NCBI GenBank assembly: GCA_019918135.1
Contig: WBZZ01004022.1
Location: 94,501-158,500 of the forward strand
Length of the DNA stretch: 64,000 bases
Source of the DNA: Paulinella micropora
Lineage: Eukaryota; Cercozoa; Imbricatea; Euglyphida; Paulinellidae
Direction: 5' to 3'
This document shows positions 48,346-59,225 of the stretch, piece after piece. Below the pieces are notes generated by a model. It was not told the DNA's origin, did not search any database, and saw only the letters and a program-made list of their open reading frames with translations. A program made the position numbers and the translations under genes. Positions within the stretch are counted from its first letter, which is position 1. Each line of letters begins with the position of its first letter.

Positions 48346-48442
48346 GGGAAGGAAATGCGCGTTCAGGAAAGTACATGTTTTTTTATATTAAAAGTTATTC
48401 AAGTCTATCCCGTTGCTTTCTAGGTGCAAAAAATAAATCCTT

Positions 48443-50869
48443 TTACCGGGAAAATGTAGCTAAACAAAAAATCAAAATCTTCTTTTTCTTTCCACAAAAA
48501 GACTGTTTGAATGATAAGGGGAAGGGGAGGGAGAAGGGGAGAGGGGAGAGGGGGGGGACGCGGTGGGCTTGCCCCCCGTCTGCCAACGGAGCCAGCAACT
48601 GCAAGCGCATCTTCTCCCAATGGGCGTGGCTGTAGGGCGCCGACAGGGACGCCCCCGCACGAAGGAGCAGCTGTCTGCACTGAGTCTCCAGACGTCGTTG
48701 GGGTCCTGTGTCTTCTAACGCATAGCCAGACATCTCAGGCAACGAGCTCTGGTGCACCCCAGTGCTGGTAAGGGCCATCAGGCTTTGTTTCAACTTCAAC
48801 GCTATACTTTTAAGAAAAAGTTGCGCGTAGCCCTTGTACACTGCCGCTTCGAGGTCGTTGAATAAAATCACCACGTAGTCGGCCAGCACGCGCCGAGCCT
48901 CGCTGCCTTCTAACCACGGACGCACATAGGGCCACTCGAAGGGCACGGCGCTCAACGGTACCTTGGCAAGGATCGACAGGGGCTGATCCGAACGCACCGC
49001 GTCGCCCAGTGTGCCGGAGCAGACCAAGAACGTCCATAGCTTGGGGCCCACTCCTTCGGGAGCGTCGCGCCAGTCGCCCCCCCAGGCTGCCAGAGCCCGG
49101 CGGGCCTTGGCAGCGCTCAGCCAGAGCCCGCCAAAGTCCTTGGCGCCATAAGCAACCTCGCCCTGCGGCGACCGGAAGCGGCGCAGGATCGAAAACTTCG
49201 CCCGCAGCCCTGCCATGGGCAGCGCAGGCCCGCGCGCAGGCCACAGCGGCGGGGGCTGGAGCTGGGGCTGGGGGTCTTGTTCTTCGCCGGGGCCCCGATC
49301 GGGCAGCCAGAAGCGCCCGCAGTGCAGCGGCACGCCCGACAAGCACAGGCAGTGCCAGACTAGGCGCTGCAGTTCGAAAAGGCCCGGCAGGTCCCGCCAC
49401 GCTTGTCCTGGCAGGTAACCCTTTAGCCTGAAGCTGTGGAAAGTGAACTCCTTGGCGCAGATCATGCGGGGGCGTGGCCCCAAGAACAGACGTAGCCAGG
49501 ACTGGCCCCAGACCAACAAATGCTGGCGTTGCGGCAGGGACTGGCCCAGCTCTGGATCCGGCCGGGGCCGCAGGGCCAGCGTGAGCCCCAGCTCCAGCGG
49601 AGGGCGCGACTCGCTGCGCCAGAGCTGTTCCAGGACGGCGCCGACGGGGTGCTCACCCCCCCAATGCCAGAGCGGGCCGCGGTCAATCAACGTCAAACGG
49701 ACAGGCGCCAACAGCCGCAGCGCCTCCAGGTCGGCTGCGCTCGGCTGGGCCCACAGGTCCAGGTGGTGCAGTTGTAGCTCTAGGAAAGAAGGGGAAGTGC
49801 CTCCGAAGGGCAAGAGCGTCCGGTGAAGCTGTTCCAAGAAGCCGCGTTCCCACTGGCCAGTTTGTTCATAATCTGGCCGTTCCGATGCACTGTCGGTACA
49901 GATGCCCACGCGGAGAATATAGGATTGCAGCGCTGGGGTGCAGACGCGTTTCCAATCCAGGCCCACGAACTCCTCGCCGAGGCTCCGCAAAAACTCGAGC
50001 AGCTCCTGTGGGGGCAACGCGCCGCCCGCAACGACACGCCGCAGCCTCGGCCAACACACCGACCGCGGCCCCACAGGTAAGACCAGGCCGTCTTCCGGGG
50101 CAGTAACCTCATTGTCATAGTTCGCCGAGACCTCCAACACCTCGAGCGTCGGGGCCAAAAGTTCCAGCCCCTCGCCCCACAGCCGGGGGTCGCCGCATTC
50201 CACCAGTCGCAGGCACCGCAGGGGCGGCACCGGGCCCGGCTGTGGCCAAAGAGCGCACACCCCTTGCGGCCCAAAGTCCATAAAGTTCAGGCAAAGCTCC
50301 TGCAAACCAGGCAGCAGCACGCGCAGCGCCGCTTCAATCCGCGGCCCAATGGTCGCAACAAAATCTTCTGCACCGAGCTCGTTGTCTAGGTCCAGCGAAA
50401 GTGCTACCAGAGGTCCTACAGCTACGACAGACCAAGCGTGCAGGAGTTCTGCCGCCGCATAAACGTCACATTCAATGGACAAGCGCGTGACGTGGCGGAA
50501 CCACGGCAGAGCTAGCTGCAACAAACGCCGCTTCCGCGGCAGGATCGGAGTCTGTGCAGGCAAGTGATTTCGGCTGTATTGGAGAGTGAGTGACGTGCAA
50601 AGCTGGGGATAAACCTCGGAGGCAGCCTCCGCCTCCGCCACCACTTCTTCGGACAGATCGGTTGCAGACGTTGCATTGTTTAGGGCCAGGGCCAACCATA
50701 GCTGCGGCAGGAGGTACCCCTCCAACTGCTGCTGCCAAGCCTTCGACGCTTGCAGCAGCGAAACTAGGTCCTGCCGCGCCAGCAGCCCGGCCCCGTGCAA
50801 GAAGAAAACTTCTTGCCAGTCGCTCAGGGCGCTAGGCGCGAACGTACGCTGGCGCTTAGACGGGCGCAT
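48443..50869 (-). CDS. F-box-like/LRR protein, ~800 aa
   Basis: ATG 50869. The N-terminal region starts with a basic peptide (MRPSKRQRTF) and an F-box-like helix set (DWQEVFFLHGAGLLARQDLVSLLQASKAW, about 17-45). From about residue 130 to 440 the sequence is leucine-rich repeats (LRCLRLVECG, LEVLEVS, LELQLHHLDLW), then a less regular region with many Trp. The last ~40 residues are translated from a low-complexity repeat (SPLPFSLPFPLSFKQSF), so the normal stop may have been lost. LRR/F-box proteins commonly recruit targets to ubiquitin ligases; this would fit the RING genes upstream, but is inference. Confidence 0.75.
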   Translation of the reverse strand: MRPSKRQRTFAPSALSDWQEVFFLHGAGLLARQDLVSLLQASKAWQQQLEGYLLPQLWLALALNNATSATDLSEEVVAEAEAASEVYPQLCTSLTLQYSRNHLPAQTPILPRKRRLLQLALPWFRHVTRLSIECDVYAAAELLHAWSVVAVGPLVALSLDLDNELGAEDFVATIGPRIEAALRVLLPGLQELCLNFMDFGPQGVCALWPQPGPVPPLRCLRLVECGDPRLWGEGLELLAPTLEVLEVSANYDNEVTAPEDGLVLPVGPRSVCWPRLRRVVAGGALPPQELLEFLRSLGEEFVGLDWKRVCTPALQSYILRVGICTDSASERPDYEQTGQWERGFLEQLHRTLLPFGGTSPSFLELQLHHLDLWAQPSAADLEALRLLAPVRLTLIDRGPLWHWGGEHPVGAVLEQLWRSESRPPLELGLTLALRPRPDPELGQSLPQRQHLLVWGQSWLRLFLGPRPRMICAKEFTFHSFRLKGYLPGQAWRDLPGLFELQRLVWHCLCLSGVPLHCGRFWLPDRGPGEEQDPQPQLQPPPLWPARGPALPMAGLRAKFSILRRFRSPQGEVAYGAKDFGGLWLSAAKARRALAAWGGDWRDAPEGVGPKLWTFLVCSGTLGDAVRSDQPLSILAKVPLSAVPFEWPYVRPWLEGSEARRVLADYVVILFNDLEAAVYKGYAQLFLKSIALKLKQSLMALTSTGVHQSSLPEMSGYALEDTGPQRRLETQCRQLLLRAGASLSAPYSHAHWEKMRLQLLAPLADGGQAHRVPPLSPLPFSLPFPLSFKQSFCGKKKKILIFCLATFSR

Positions 50870-51087
50870 GCCCAGTAATTTGTCTTTTAAAAATAAAATC
50901 CGCCTTGACTAGAATACATATATTGCTGCTTGGAAATATTTTAATAAGAATATCATGCGTGGTGCTGCAGACGACGGGACTGTGGCACAAAGGGGGGAAG
51001 AGGGGGGGGGGGGGTGCGGCGGGGTCAGCTCCCCCCCCCCCCACCTCTCTCTCTTGTACCGGGAAGCAAATTCGCAAATTATTCTGT

Positions 51088-52995
51088 CTATCTTGAGGCC
51101 GGAGTGGCCGATCTATTCGGCGTTCGAATGAGGTCAAAGGTCAGGACCGTCTGGTTGTCGTGGCTAGACGCAGTTTTAAAAAATAGGCACAGCTCCTTCA
51201 GGTTCAGTACTGTTCCACGCACATCCAATACAACAGGATAATTGCGAAGCTCGCCCTTTAGCGTTGTGCACAGATCCTTTGCCAGCTCCAAAGTCATCCC
51301 ATCCGGACAGGCGCCGTCGCACAGGCAACACTCTTCTAGCAGCTGTAGCTTTTCCCAGAATTCCAGACACCAGTTGCTATCGGGCCTTGAGCCTAACCGT
51401 AGCTTAAGCTTTTTTACAATTTTAGGCACTTGAGTTAGAACTAGATCGAGTGAGCAGGTTTGTTCAACACGCAATTCTTGGAGTTGTGGGAGTATAGCAG
51501 TAGCCTTGTCCGGTTCAGGTAGGTTGCTGAGGTTGGGCACTTGCAAGCTTTGGACATAGTTCAGCAAACCATTATTAGGCCACCACCTATTTGCAGTAAT
51601 AGGCGTGCCAAAGAGGTCCAGGCGCTTAAAGCGCTTAAGGCTTGTTTTTTGTGTATCACAACAAACTTTTGTCTCGAACAGAACCTCCAAGAATTTGTCG
51701 TTGACAAAGTCACAGTCGCGCAGGCCAAGCTCCTCCAGCCGAGGCAGCAGCTTCCTTAGCTTTTCTGCCATTATTTGTGCTTTTGGGTTAGATAGCCCGC
51801 AGGGCACTAGGCGCAGAACCGCGCGCGTCTCTTTTGCCGACTCGGTCAGCCCCATCAAAAAGGTGTCGAAGACGTCATCTTGCAGCAGGAACCCCTCCAG
51901 CTCCAGCTCACGCAAAAAACCACACCCGCCGGGATTCTGCGCAAGTTCTTCTCTCCTTGCATCGCTCCTTAATCGCGCGTGATGTACGTGACCGGGACGT
52001 CGCTGCTGGACGACGTCAAAAAGTGAATCTAGCTTTTGGCGGGATAATTCATATATATTGTCTCGAGGTTGGTAGAGCTTAACGATCTCCCACACATCAT
52101 CTGGCCCTCCACGGCGAAAAAAACTTGCCCGTTCAGCAAGGTCTTCTGCAGTATCTTCTGCAATAATGCGCGCTCCCTCGGGAGAACACAGACGAAAAGC
52201 CTGGAGCTCAGACCAGTTGATACGTTCAAACTTGAAATCAAAGTCTGCGCCCGGATAACTGCAAGCCCCTAGAACGATGACCTCCAAGTCGGCCACATCC
52301 GCATGAAGCGCCCACGAAACGTCTTGTAATTTTTTATAGGCAGCCCCCCCGACACCCTGAGGATCTTCTTTCAAAGCATACCGCTCTGTTAGTCGTTTAG
52401 TTCGAGTGTAGCTACGAAGTTTCTCACCCCATCCGATTAAGCAGTTTGCTGCTTTCTCTCCCAGCACCCGTACTTCATCCATGAGCCTGTGTTTTCCGTC
52501 TGCACAATCTTCTCCGTCAAGCCTAAATTTTACATGTTGGCAATCGACAAGCACCAAACCGCCGATTTCTTTGTCGAGCTCGAAGCTCCGGGCCTCGCCT
52601 TCTTCACGCTTCAATTCGTGTATTTCCAAGCGCTCGCAAAACCCGCTGAGCAGCTTGAATAGCTTCTTGAGCTTGTCAAAGCTCTTCTCGCTTCGACAGT
52701 GCACTTGTAAGTCAAGCCTTTGTGTAGCTTGTCGCATTATTTCTTTCAGCGCTTCGTTGTCGGGGTCAAGCGCCGCGGCGTCCAGCACAATCTCTTGGCG
52801 GTGGTGCTTTATTTGGTAACTTAAAGTCTCTAGCCACCGCACGTCCAGTTGGCTACTACCAGCTGGAGTTTCTTTCTCTCTTCGTTTTCCAGTGCAATGG
52901 GGACAGCTCCGGCTGGAGTTTTTGGACATGTGTAAGCTCCTTTCTTCTCTTTTCGCCAAATTTGCGCATGTGTGCTCTTGGAATGATTCGGCCAT
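51088..52995 (-). CDS. LRR protein, 635 aa
   Basis: ATG 52995. The N-terminal ~55 residues carry a CPHC pair and a His/Cys-rich start (CANLAKREERSLHMSKNSSRSCPHC) that could bind zinc. The middle has a mixed region with IEHELKREEG and a SSxxxCPH motif, and residues ~350-620 hold irregular leucine-rich repeats (LRELELEGFLLQDD, LEELGLRDCDF, LKRFKRLDLFG). It lacks the F-box-like start of the neighbour at 48443. The composition suggests a cytoplasmic or nuclear protein-binding scaffold. The gene has no overlap with its neighbours and is preceded by a G-run/GGCGCC palindrome (53070). Confidence 0.75.
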   Translation of the reverse strand: MAESFQEHTCANLAKREERSLHMSKNSSRSCPHCTGKRREKETPAGSSQLDVRWLETLSYQIKHHRQEIVLDAAALDPDNEALKEIMRQATQRLDLQVHCRSEKSFDKLKKLFKLLSGFCERLEIHELKREEGEARSFELDKEIGGLVLVDCQHVKFRLDGEDCADGKHRLMDEVRVLGEKAANCLIGWGEKLRSYTRTKRLTERYALKEDPQGVGGAAYKKLQDVSWALHADVADLEVIVLGACSYPGADFDFKFERINWSELQAFRLCSPEGARIIAEDTAEDLAERASFFRRGGPDDVWEIVKLYQPRDNIYELSRQKLDSLFDVVQQRRPGHVHHARLRSDARREELAQNPGGCGFLRELELEGFLLQDDVFDTFLMGLTESAKETRAVLRLVPCGLSNPKAQIMAEKLRKLLPRLEELGLRDCDFVNDKFLEVLFETKVCCDTQKTSLKRFKRLDLFGTPITANRWWPNNGLLNYVQSLQVPNLSNLPEPDKATAILPQLQELRVEQTCSLDLVLTQVPKIVKKLKLRLGSRPDSNWCLEFWEKLQLLEECCLCDGACPDGMTLELAKDLCTTLKGELRNYPVVLDVRGTVLNLKELCLFFKTASSHDNQTVLTFDLIRTPNRSATPASR

Positions 52996-53197
52996 ATCGC
53001 ATGCAGAAAACCGCCAAGCCGCTCGATCTCGCGCTCAGTGCCTGTTCCCTGCCGCTCCCTTTCTTTGGAGGGGGGGGGGGGGGGGCGCCCCCCCCTTCTT
53101 CTCTCCCCCTGCCTGTTTTGCTTCTGTTTCCTTTTTTTTGCACACTATTTTTTTTTAAGTTTATTCCAAAAAAAAGACACTTGCGAAAAAAAAGTCC
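52996..53197. repeat. Divergent interval with G-run/GGCGCC/C-run palindrome
   Basis: It separates two divergent genes. GGGGGGGGGGGGGGGGCGCCCCCCC is at 53070-53095. A T-rich run precedes the ATG at 53198. Confidence 0.6.
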
Positions 53198-54439
53198 ATG
53201 GATCCACGGCCGCCCAAGCGGGCTAAAACTCACGCTGAGCGCGGGCACGTCTTGCAAATAGAAGAGCATACAGGGGGCACTGTCCTAGCCCCAAGCCTTC
53301 TTTCGCTCCGAAGAGAGCCGAGTGCTAGAGATAATCTGACTGCTGTCAGGCTTGCTAACGTGTTGAGCCTCGCGGCAAAGGGCTTGGGCGTACTGCCGAC
53401 TCCGTACTTTAGCGTGGTGTGGACTAAGCTGCACCGTCTGCTGCCTGCGGAATCTCCCCGCACTATCTTCAAAAATAAGACATTGGCTGTTGTCGCACAG
53501 TGGTGGTCGCGGGAGTTGCGGGAGGCTCTGCAGGACGACGACGACCGGGAGCTAAAAGGCTGCTGCTTAATCCAGGCGGCCGACAGCCTAAACCAGACGG
53601 CGTCGAAGAAGCCTCGCTGTTTCACGATCGACAAGTCAAATTCTGTACGTTTGCGAGACAAGGTCTTTGTCGGGGAGGCCTCCTCGTCGCTACGTTTCCT
53701 CCAGGGAGAAGAAATCGTCCGGATTTCGCGCGAACAACAATTTTCTGCTAAAAGGTTAGCCGCGGAGGTGAAAACCTTTCTAGCTGCACTCTGGATGGTC
53801 GTGAATCTCTGGGCTGACCAGGTCAAAGAGCTGAACGACGTTCCGCGGAGGCTGTCTACTCTGGAAAGAGACAAACAGCTTCTAGAACAAGTGATGACAA
53901 GCAGTGAGATACCGGCCCTGGAGACATCACCGCTGGCCTTCATGGACAGTATTTGCCAAGGAATACTCGCCGCTGTGCGTAAAGGAAACGGGCAAGCTCA
54001 GGAAGAAAAATGTGCTAGGCAGACAACAGCGCTAAATAGGCAGGTAATCTATGCAAAGCACGCCTCCGATCAATGGTGGACTAGAATACATTCAAGAACA
54101 GCGTCTAGACTGGAGTTGTTGAACCAGAAGCAACATGAATGGAACACGCAATTAGAAAGACTTTGTGGCCTAGCGCGTGGGCTAGTGGGCGTGCCGAACC
54201 GCCGCTTGACTTCGCTTACTGACTTTATTTCTGCTTGGGAAAAAGATTGGCAAGATTGGATGCAATTGCCAGCAACAGAGGAGCATCTGCCAGAGTTCAG
54301 GTTCGCCATGATCGGAGAGGAACTAGAAGATCTGAAGAAGAGACAAGACGAGTTGAGCAAAAGCGTCCGAGAGTATGTAAACCCCCCACAACAGCCACCG
54401 CAACAAAAGCAAAAAGGGCGGACGACGCAGCGGGTTTAG
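53198..54439 (+). CDS. Unknown protein with nuclear-localisation-like start, 413 aa
   Basis: ATG 53198 (MDPRPPKRAKTH) gives a predicted nuclear signal. The remainder is largely helical with Trp-rich and coiled-coil-like segments: SLAAKGLGVLPTPYF, LAALWMVVNLWADQVKEL, WNTQLERLCGLARGL and a long Glu/Lys helix near residue 380 ending in a Gln/Pro-rich tail (PPQQPPQQKQKGR). I do not recognise the family. No catalytic motif is visible. It is encoded on the opposite strand to its neighbours. Confidence 0.7.
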   Translation: MDPRPPKRAKTHAERGHVLQIEEHTGGTVLAPSLLSLRREPSARDNLTAVRLANVLSLAAKGLGVLPTPYFSVVWTKLHRLLPAESPRTIFKNKTLAVVAQWWSRELREALQDDDDRELKGCCLIQAADSLNQTASKKPRCFTIDKSNSVRLRDKVFVGEASSSLRFLQGEEIVRISREQQFSAKRLAAEVKTFLAALWMVVNLWADQVKELNDVPRRLSTLERDKQLLEQVMTSSEIPALETSPLAFMDSICQGILAAVRKGNGQAQEEKCARQTTALNRQVIYAKHASDQWWTRIHSRTASRLELLNQKQHEWNTQLERLCGLARGLVGVPNRRLTSLTDFISAWEKDWQDWMQLPATEEHLPEFRFAMIGEELEDLKKRQDELSKSVREYVNPPQQPPQQKQKGRTTQRV

Positions 54440-54570
54440 ACTTTTTGGTCCAAGCTGCTGTTGAGCGGGGCAGGGAAAACGATTAGTATATTTTTCAAGT
54501 GATTTTATTAAAAGAAATATCCGGCCATGGAAATCGACGGCAGCAACAGAATCTTCCGCAGTCCTAGCTT

Positions 54571-57500
54571 TTACGTGCGATTACGCACGGTGCATGTAGA
54601 ACAGGCACCCATACACTGGCGCGGCACTAGTTTGGCTACCCCAAGTGCCACGAAATTCTGAAGAGGATTTAGGTTATGAGGACAAGCGCTGCAGACAGAA
54701 ATAAACAGACCGCTGTCGTACGTACCAGTACCATAAACTTTCCACATAACGCAGAGAGGAGCCTCAGTCGCGATTTTGTTGTAGTAGCGCAGGACATACT
54801 TCATATCATAACCCTCTCTCGTGCCGCCTGTACTGTACAATTGGTGCGTAAAAAAGAAGTTAGTGTTCGCGCTGGTTGGCGCAGCAGTCGAGAAGAAAAT
54901 CCATTGATCATTGTTGCTGTTATAGTTGGAATAAAAGTAGCGGGTCGACGAGAGCCGCAAACTTCGCCAATTAGCGGAGGAGATAGAAGACGAGTAAAAA
55001 TTATCAGGACAATTTACGCCTTGTATAATATAAAAGCGGCTGCCCGCGGCCCCACCATCATTCGCCACGCAGTACGTGCTTGAGGACACTACGCGCAGCC
55101 TGACTGTGCCCTCAAACCAGTTGAGACACTCTCGAGTGATCCCTTGTGTCTGAATCACATCCCTGTTGTAGCAGGTCGAGCACGGATGACCGAACCCATC
55201 ACAACCTATACAAGGCGAAGGGCTCCCACACACACCGCCACAAGTCCAGCCGCTCTTGGTCGGGTCACCTACCGCGCATTCGTTATTATCTACGCACGTG
55301 CCGCCACCCGGGCTGCTGCCTGGCGGGCACGGGCTTCTGGTCGGCGTGTAGGTTCGGCTTGGGGTCTGCGATGGCGAGCGGGTTGGCGTGACGGAAAGGG
55401 TCGGCGTGGCGATCGGGTCGGCGTGACCGAAATGGTCGGCGTGACCGAAATGGTTGGGGTCGGGGACGAGCTCCTCGGGATGACGTGCGGGTTGGCGTCA
55501 CTGAACTCGTTAGCGAGACGGAGGCCGAGGCCGAAGCACACCACGTCGGGTGGTAAACTGTGACTTGCAGAACACTGAGGTGCATATTTGCGTTGAAATG
55601 GCCGCTAGCGCAACCCGTCCCAAACGGCCCGCTCGTGGGCAACTTATAAAGCATCATTGGGACGATTATCTTATAGTTCCAGTAGTACTGATAAGGCGTC
55701 GCAAGCTCCAGAGCATTAGATCGTTTGCAAAGAGGAGTGGTGCCGGTATTGACTCGCCCCTCGTCCAGGTCTACGTTGGTATTGTTGAGATAAGCTACGT
55801 AGTACCAGCTGACGCTATCGTTAGAGCCCGCAATGTATGGTTGTGCTGGGCCCGCGTATTCAAAAAAGGTACTACCTGGTATGGTGGAGCAAATATCCAG
55901 CGGGCCGAGCCTGGCAGCTGTTGTTGAAGACCTTAGGTACAGTGCTTGTCCCATCACGGAACCTGAAACACCCGCCGGCGCATTCAGAATTGTGTGCGGT
56001 GTCTTGGTACTTTGACAATAGTATATGTTGCTGCTGGCATTGTACGCGTACTGTACAATGTAGTCTTCTGGGAGATAACCGACATACTTTGTCAGGTTGT
56101 CGTTATCCATAGCTAAATATGCATACATCGGGTTCGTGATCCCAGAAATGCTCCAACCGCTGCTGGGGTTAGTAAAGAAGTTGTTTGCCAAGGTTCCGGT
56201 GTTGTCAAAGAACAGGTTTAGGGCGTAGTTGCTGGCGCAGAACCACGACGGCGTAGCAGAAACGGTGACAGACCTGGTCGGCGTCACTGAGCCTGTAGGC
56301 GTCTGAGAGAGGCTCGCCGTCCTTGAGCTCGTAGGCGTCACCGACGTCGACACTGTGCTGGTACCCGACGCCGAAACTGATCTGGACACCGACGCCGAAA
56401 CTGATCTGGACACCGACGCCGAGCTGGTCATCGACACCGTGCTGGAAACTGACACTGTGCTGCTCCCCGACACTGTGCTGGTCACCGACACTGAGCCGGA
56501 CACGGACGCCGAGCTGGTCACCGACACTGTGCCGGACACGGACGCTGATCTTGACACCGACGCCGAGCTGGACACCGACACTGAGCTGGACACCGACACT
56601 GAGCTGGACACCGACACTGAGCTGGTCACCGACACTGTGCTGGTCACCGATGCCGAACCGGACACCGACGCTGAGCTGGACACCGACACCGAGCTGGACA
56701 CCGACGCCGAGCTGGACATCGACACTGAGCTGGACGCCGACACTGTGCCAGACACGGACGCTGATCTTGACACCGACGCCGAGCTGGACACCGACACTGA
56801 GCTGGACACCGACACTGAGCTGGACACCGACACTGAGCTGGTCACCGACACTGTGCTGGTCACCGATGCCGAACCGGACACCGACGCTGAGCTGGACACC
56901 GACACCGAGCTGGACACCGACGCCGAGCTGGACATCGACACTGAGCTGGACGCCGACACTGAGCTGGACACCGACGCTGAGCTGGACACCGACACTGAGC
57001 TGGACACCGACACTGAGCTGGTCACCGACACTGTGCTGGTCACCGATGCCGAACCGGACACCGACGCTGAGCTGGACACCGACACTGAGCTGGACACCGA
57101 CGCCGAGCTGGACACCGACGCCGAGCTGGACACCGACGCCGAGCTGGACACCGAAACTGTGCTGGACACGGACACCGAGCTGGACACGGACACTGAGCTG
57201 GACGCCGACACTGAGCTGGACGCCGACACTGAGTTGGACGCCGACGCCGAGCTGGACACGGATACTGAGCTGGGCACGGATACTGAGCTGGGCACCGACG
57301 CCGAGCTGGACAGCGACGCCGAGCTGGACACTGATGCCGAGCTGGACACCGACACTGAGCTAGACACCGACGCCGAGCTGGAAGCCGACACTGTGCTGGT
57401 CCCCGACACCGTGCTGGAAACCGACACTGTGCTGGTCCCCGACACCGTGCTGGAAACCGACACTGTGCTGGTCCCCGACGCCGTGCTGGACGCCGACACT

Positions 57501-58669
57501 GAGCTGGACGCCGACGCCGAGCTGGACACGGATACTGAGCTGGACACCGACGCCGAGCTGGACAGCGACGCCGAGCTAGGCACCGACACTGAGCTAGACA
57601 CTGACGCCGAGCTGGAGCGCGAAGCTGAGCCAGAGTGGCTCTGCGAAGGCCAGCTGTCTATGCATGCGCGGGGAGTCTGGGACTTTTGCAATCCAGACCC
57701 GCGCGTTAGGCCCTCACAGAGGGCCGAGACTGCTTGTGGGTCCATGGGCGCTACCGTCCAGTTGCTCAGGTCCTGCACCAGTGCGGGCGCGCCGGACAGA
57801 AATCCGTTGGCATCTCGCAGGCTGTCTGGCCTCCACCAAGACAGGTCCGCCCCGAGCAGCGACGCGTTCGCAAACATGCCGCTGGCGTTCACGACCCGCG
57901 ATATGTTCCAGCCGGCCAGTCCGGGCAGCGAAGTGGCTCGTGTGCCGCGGAACATGTAGGCCGTATCTAGTACGCGCGACAGGTCCCAACTAGTGACGTT
58001 GGCAAACCTGAGGCACGGCGAGTCGGCAAAGGCCGCGCGCATGTTAGTCAGCGATGCACGCACCCGCAGACCCGACACGTCGAAGCACGCGGGCCGCGAC
58101 AGCCCCGCAAAGCTGAGCGACAGGTCCTGTAAATCAGTCGTGTCCAGTTGGTCCATGGGCGGCAGCCACTCCAACGCCGTCTCGCCGTAGAAGTGCTGCC
58201 CCGTCTCGGCTGCGAGCAGCAGCCCGCCCCACTGCAGGACCTTGCGCAGGGCTACCCGCCCGCCGCCACCATGCTGGGCCCGCCACTCCAAAGTCATTGC
58301 CCACGCCGGCAGCCGCCCGCGCACCACCACCAAGAACACACCGCCGTCGGTAAAAGTGTGGGTGCACGGCCCCAACAGCGCGCTGCACTGCTGCGCGACC
58401 CCTCCGGGCTCCCAGAAAACCTCCCAGACATCGATGGCCGTCGTGCGACGGCGTCGCTGAGCCGTGGCGGCCCCGTTGGCGCCGGCGGCGGGCAGCGTCC
58501 AGTTGTCGCCCGCCGCGCTCACCGACAGCTCCAGCACCAGATCGCCGGGCTCAACCAGAGAAAGATCATACGGGCAATACGCGTGCAACAGCAGGGGCAG
58601 CAAGACGGCTACCCACGCGCGCGGAAAACTGAGGAAGCCACCAGTGAATACGTGCAAATGCCTCCTCAT
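54571..58669 (-). CDS. Giant surface protein: BspA-like repeats, Ser-rich stalk, EGF-like end
   Basis: ATG 58669 starts a signal peptide (about residues 1-28). Next come a beta-rich domain and BspA/DUF285-type repeats ([27 protein letters not shown], about 200-310). A ~430-residue stalk of six-residue repeats ([12 protein letters not shown] type, about 343-776) follows, then a TPT-rich linker, a ~240-residue globular domain with many aromatics and NxS/T sites, a second SVTPT linker, a DNNECA EGF-like segment and a ~200-residue Cys-containing end. The frame breaks twice in the second linker (C-rich positions near 55485 and 55420) before continuing to 54571; each would be fixed by one C. The upstream part alone is 55286-58669. 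The architecture indicates a secreted or fibre-like adhesin that could contact the host; glycosylation of the stalk is likely. Confidence 0.75.
56340..57640 (-). repeat. Ser-rich stalk repeat of the surface protein
   Basis: A 1.3-kb region of 18-bp units (six residues each), arranged in higher-order blocks of about 108-200 bases that have been duplicated (compare 56560-56760 with 56770-56950 and 56980-57080). It is prone to length change by unequal recombination. On the other strand it reads as Asp/Glu-rich, which is not a gene. Confidence 0.85.
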
Positions 58670-58679
58670 CACCGTGTTT

Positions 58680-58688
58680 TTTTATATA
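58680..58688 (-). promoter_or_regulatory. TATA box of the surface-protein gene
   Basis: TATATAAAA on the minus strand, ~15-20 bases before the ATG at 58669. This is close for a TATA box, so a very short leader is implied. Confidence 0.5.
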
Positions 58689-58846
58689 GATATGGCTACT
58701 CTCGCTCTCCCCCATCACAACCAACCTACTCACCGCCAGCGCGAGGGGGGGGGGGGGGATTTATACCAAGAGAGAGAGAGAGAGGGCGGGGAGGGGGGAA
58801 AGAGCGAGGGAAAAGATTACACCTCCCCCCCCCCCGTGTGTGCCGT

Positions 58847-58934
58847 GATACGGCCGAAACAATGGCAGTGATATGGTCGAAAAGGGCACTAATGCCGAAA
58901 TGCTCTTTTGGTACTGCCTTTTTTGGCCATATCA
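58847..58934. repeat. Hairpin repeat, GATACGGCCG family (copy 4)
   Basis: It begins GATACGGCCGAAAC and ends GGCCATATC, with an inner copy of GATATGGTCGAAAAGGGC. This is the longest member and lies immediately downstream of the truncated BTB gene. Confidence 0.65.
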
Positions 58935-58988
58935 AGAACAGCTCGCAGCGCTAGCGCACAGAGAGGGGGCTCAAGTCTCAGAATTCCG

Positions 58989-59225
58989 TTATTTGGGGAA
59001 ATAAAAATTCCTTGTCACGCTGCGTGTCCGTAAGGTTTCGGCTCGGGTCTGGAGGATAGTACCTCCCACATTAAGAGTGACGAGTAGACCGCTTGGTTCA
59101 GACTGCAGCTCAAAGCCTTTCGTCGCCTGCACGTCTGACGAGTCTCCCCGTGCTTTCCATGCAGCTAACAAGTTCTCGAAAGCAACAGGATGCACCAACT
59201 GCTTGGCGTCCGTGTCGGTAGCCAT
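58989..59225 (-). CDS. BTB/T1-domain fragment, 78 aa
   Basis: ATG 59225. Residues ~46-65 (GLLVTLNVGGTILQTRAETL) match the start of a KCTD/potassium-channel T1 BTB domain (LNVGG, then T..TL). A complete T1 BTB needs about 80 more residues. Here it stops after RSVTRNFYFPK, and a hairpin repeat lies ~55 bases further on. The gene has therefore probably been cut by a rearrangement or insertion. The first 45 residues may be a linker. BTB proteins in giant viruses often recruit cullin-3 ubiquitin ligases, so the intact ancestor may have had that role. Confidence 0.6.
   Translation of the reverse strand: MATDTDAKQLVHPVAFENLLAAWKARGDSSDVQATKGFELQSEPSGLLVTLNVGGTILQTRAETLRTRSVTRNFYFPK

Noticed and set aside
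56355..57959. Long + strand frame of Asp/Glu/Thr repeats opposite the surface protein
   Set aside because: Its length follows from the 18-bp period of the stalk repeat. The minus strand has the signal peptide, domains and TATA box.
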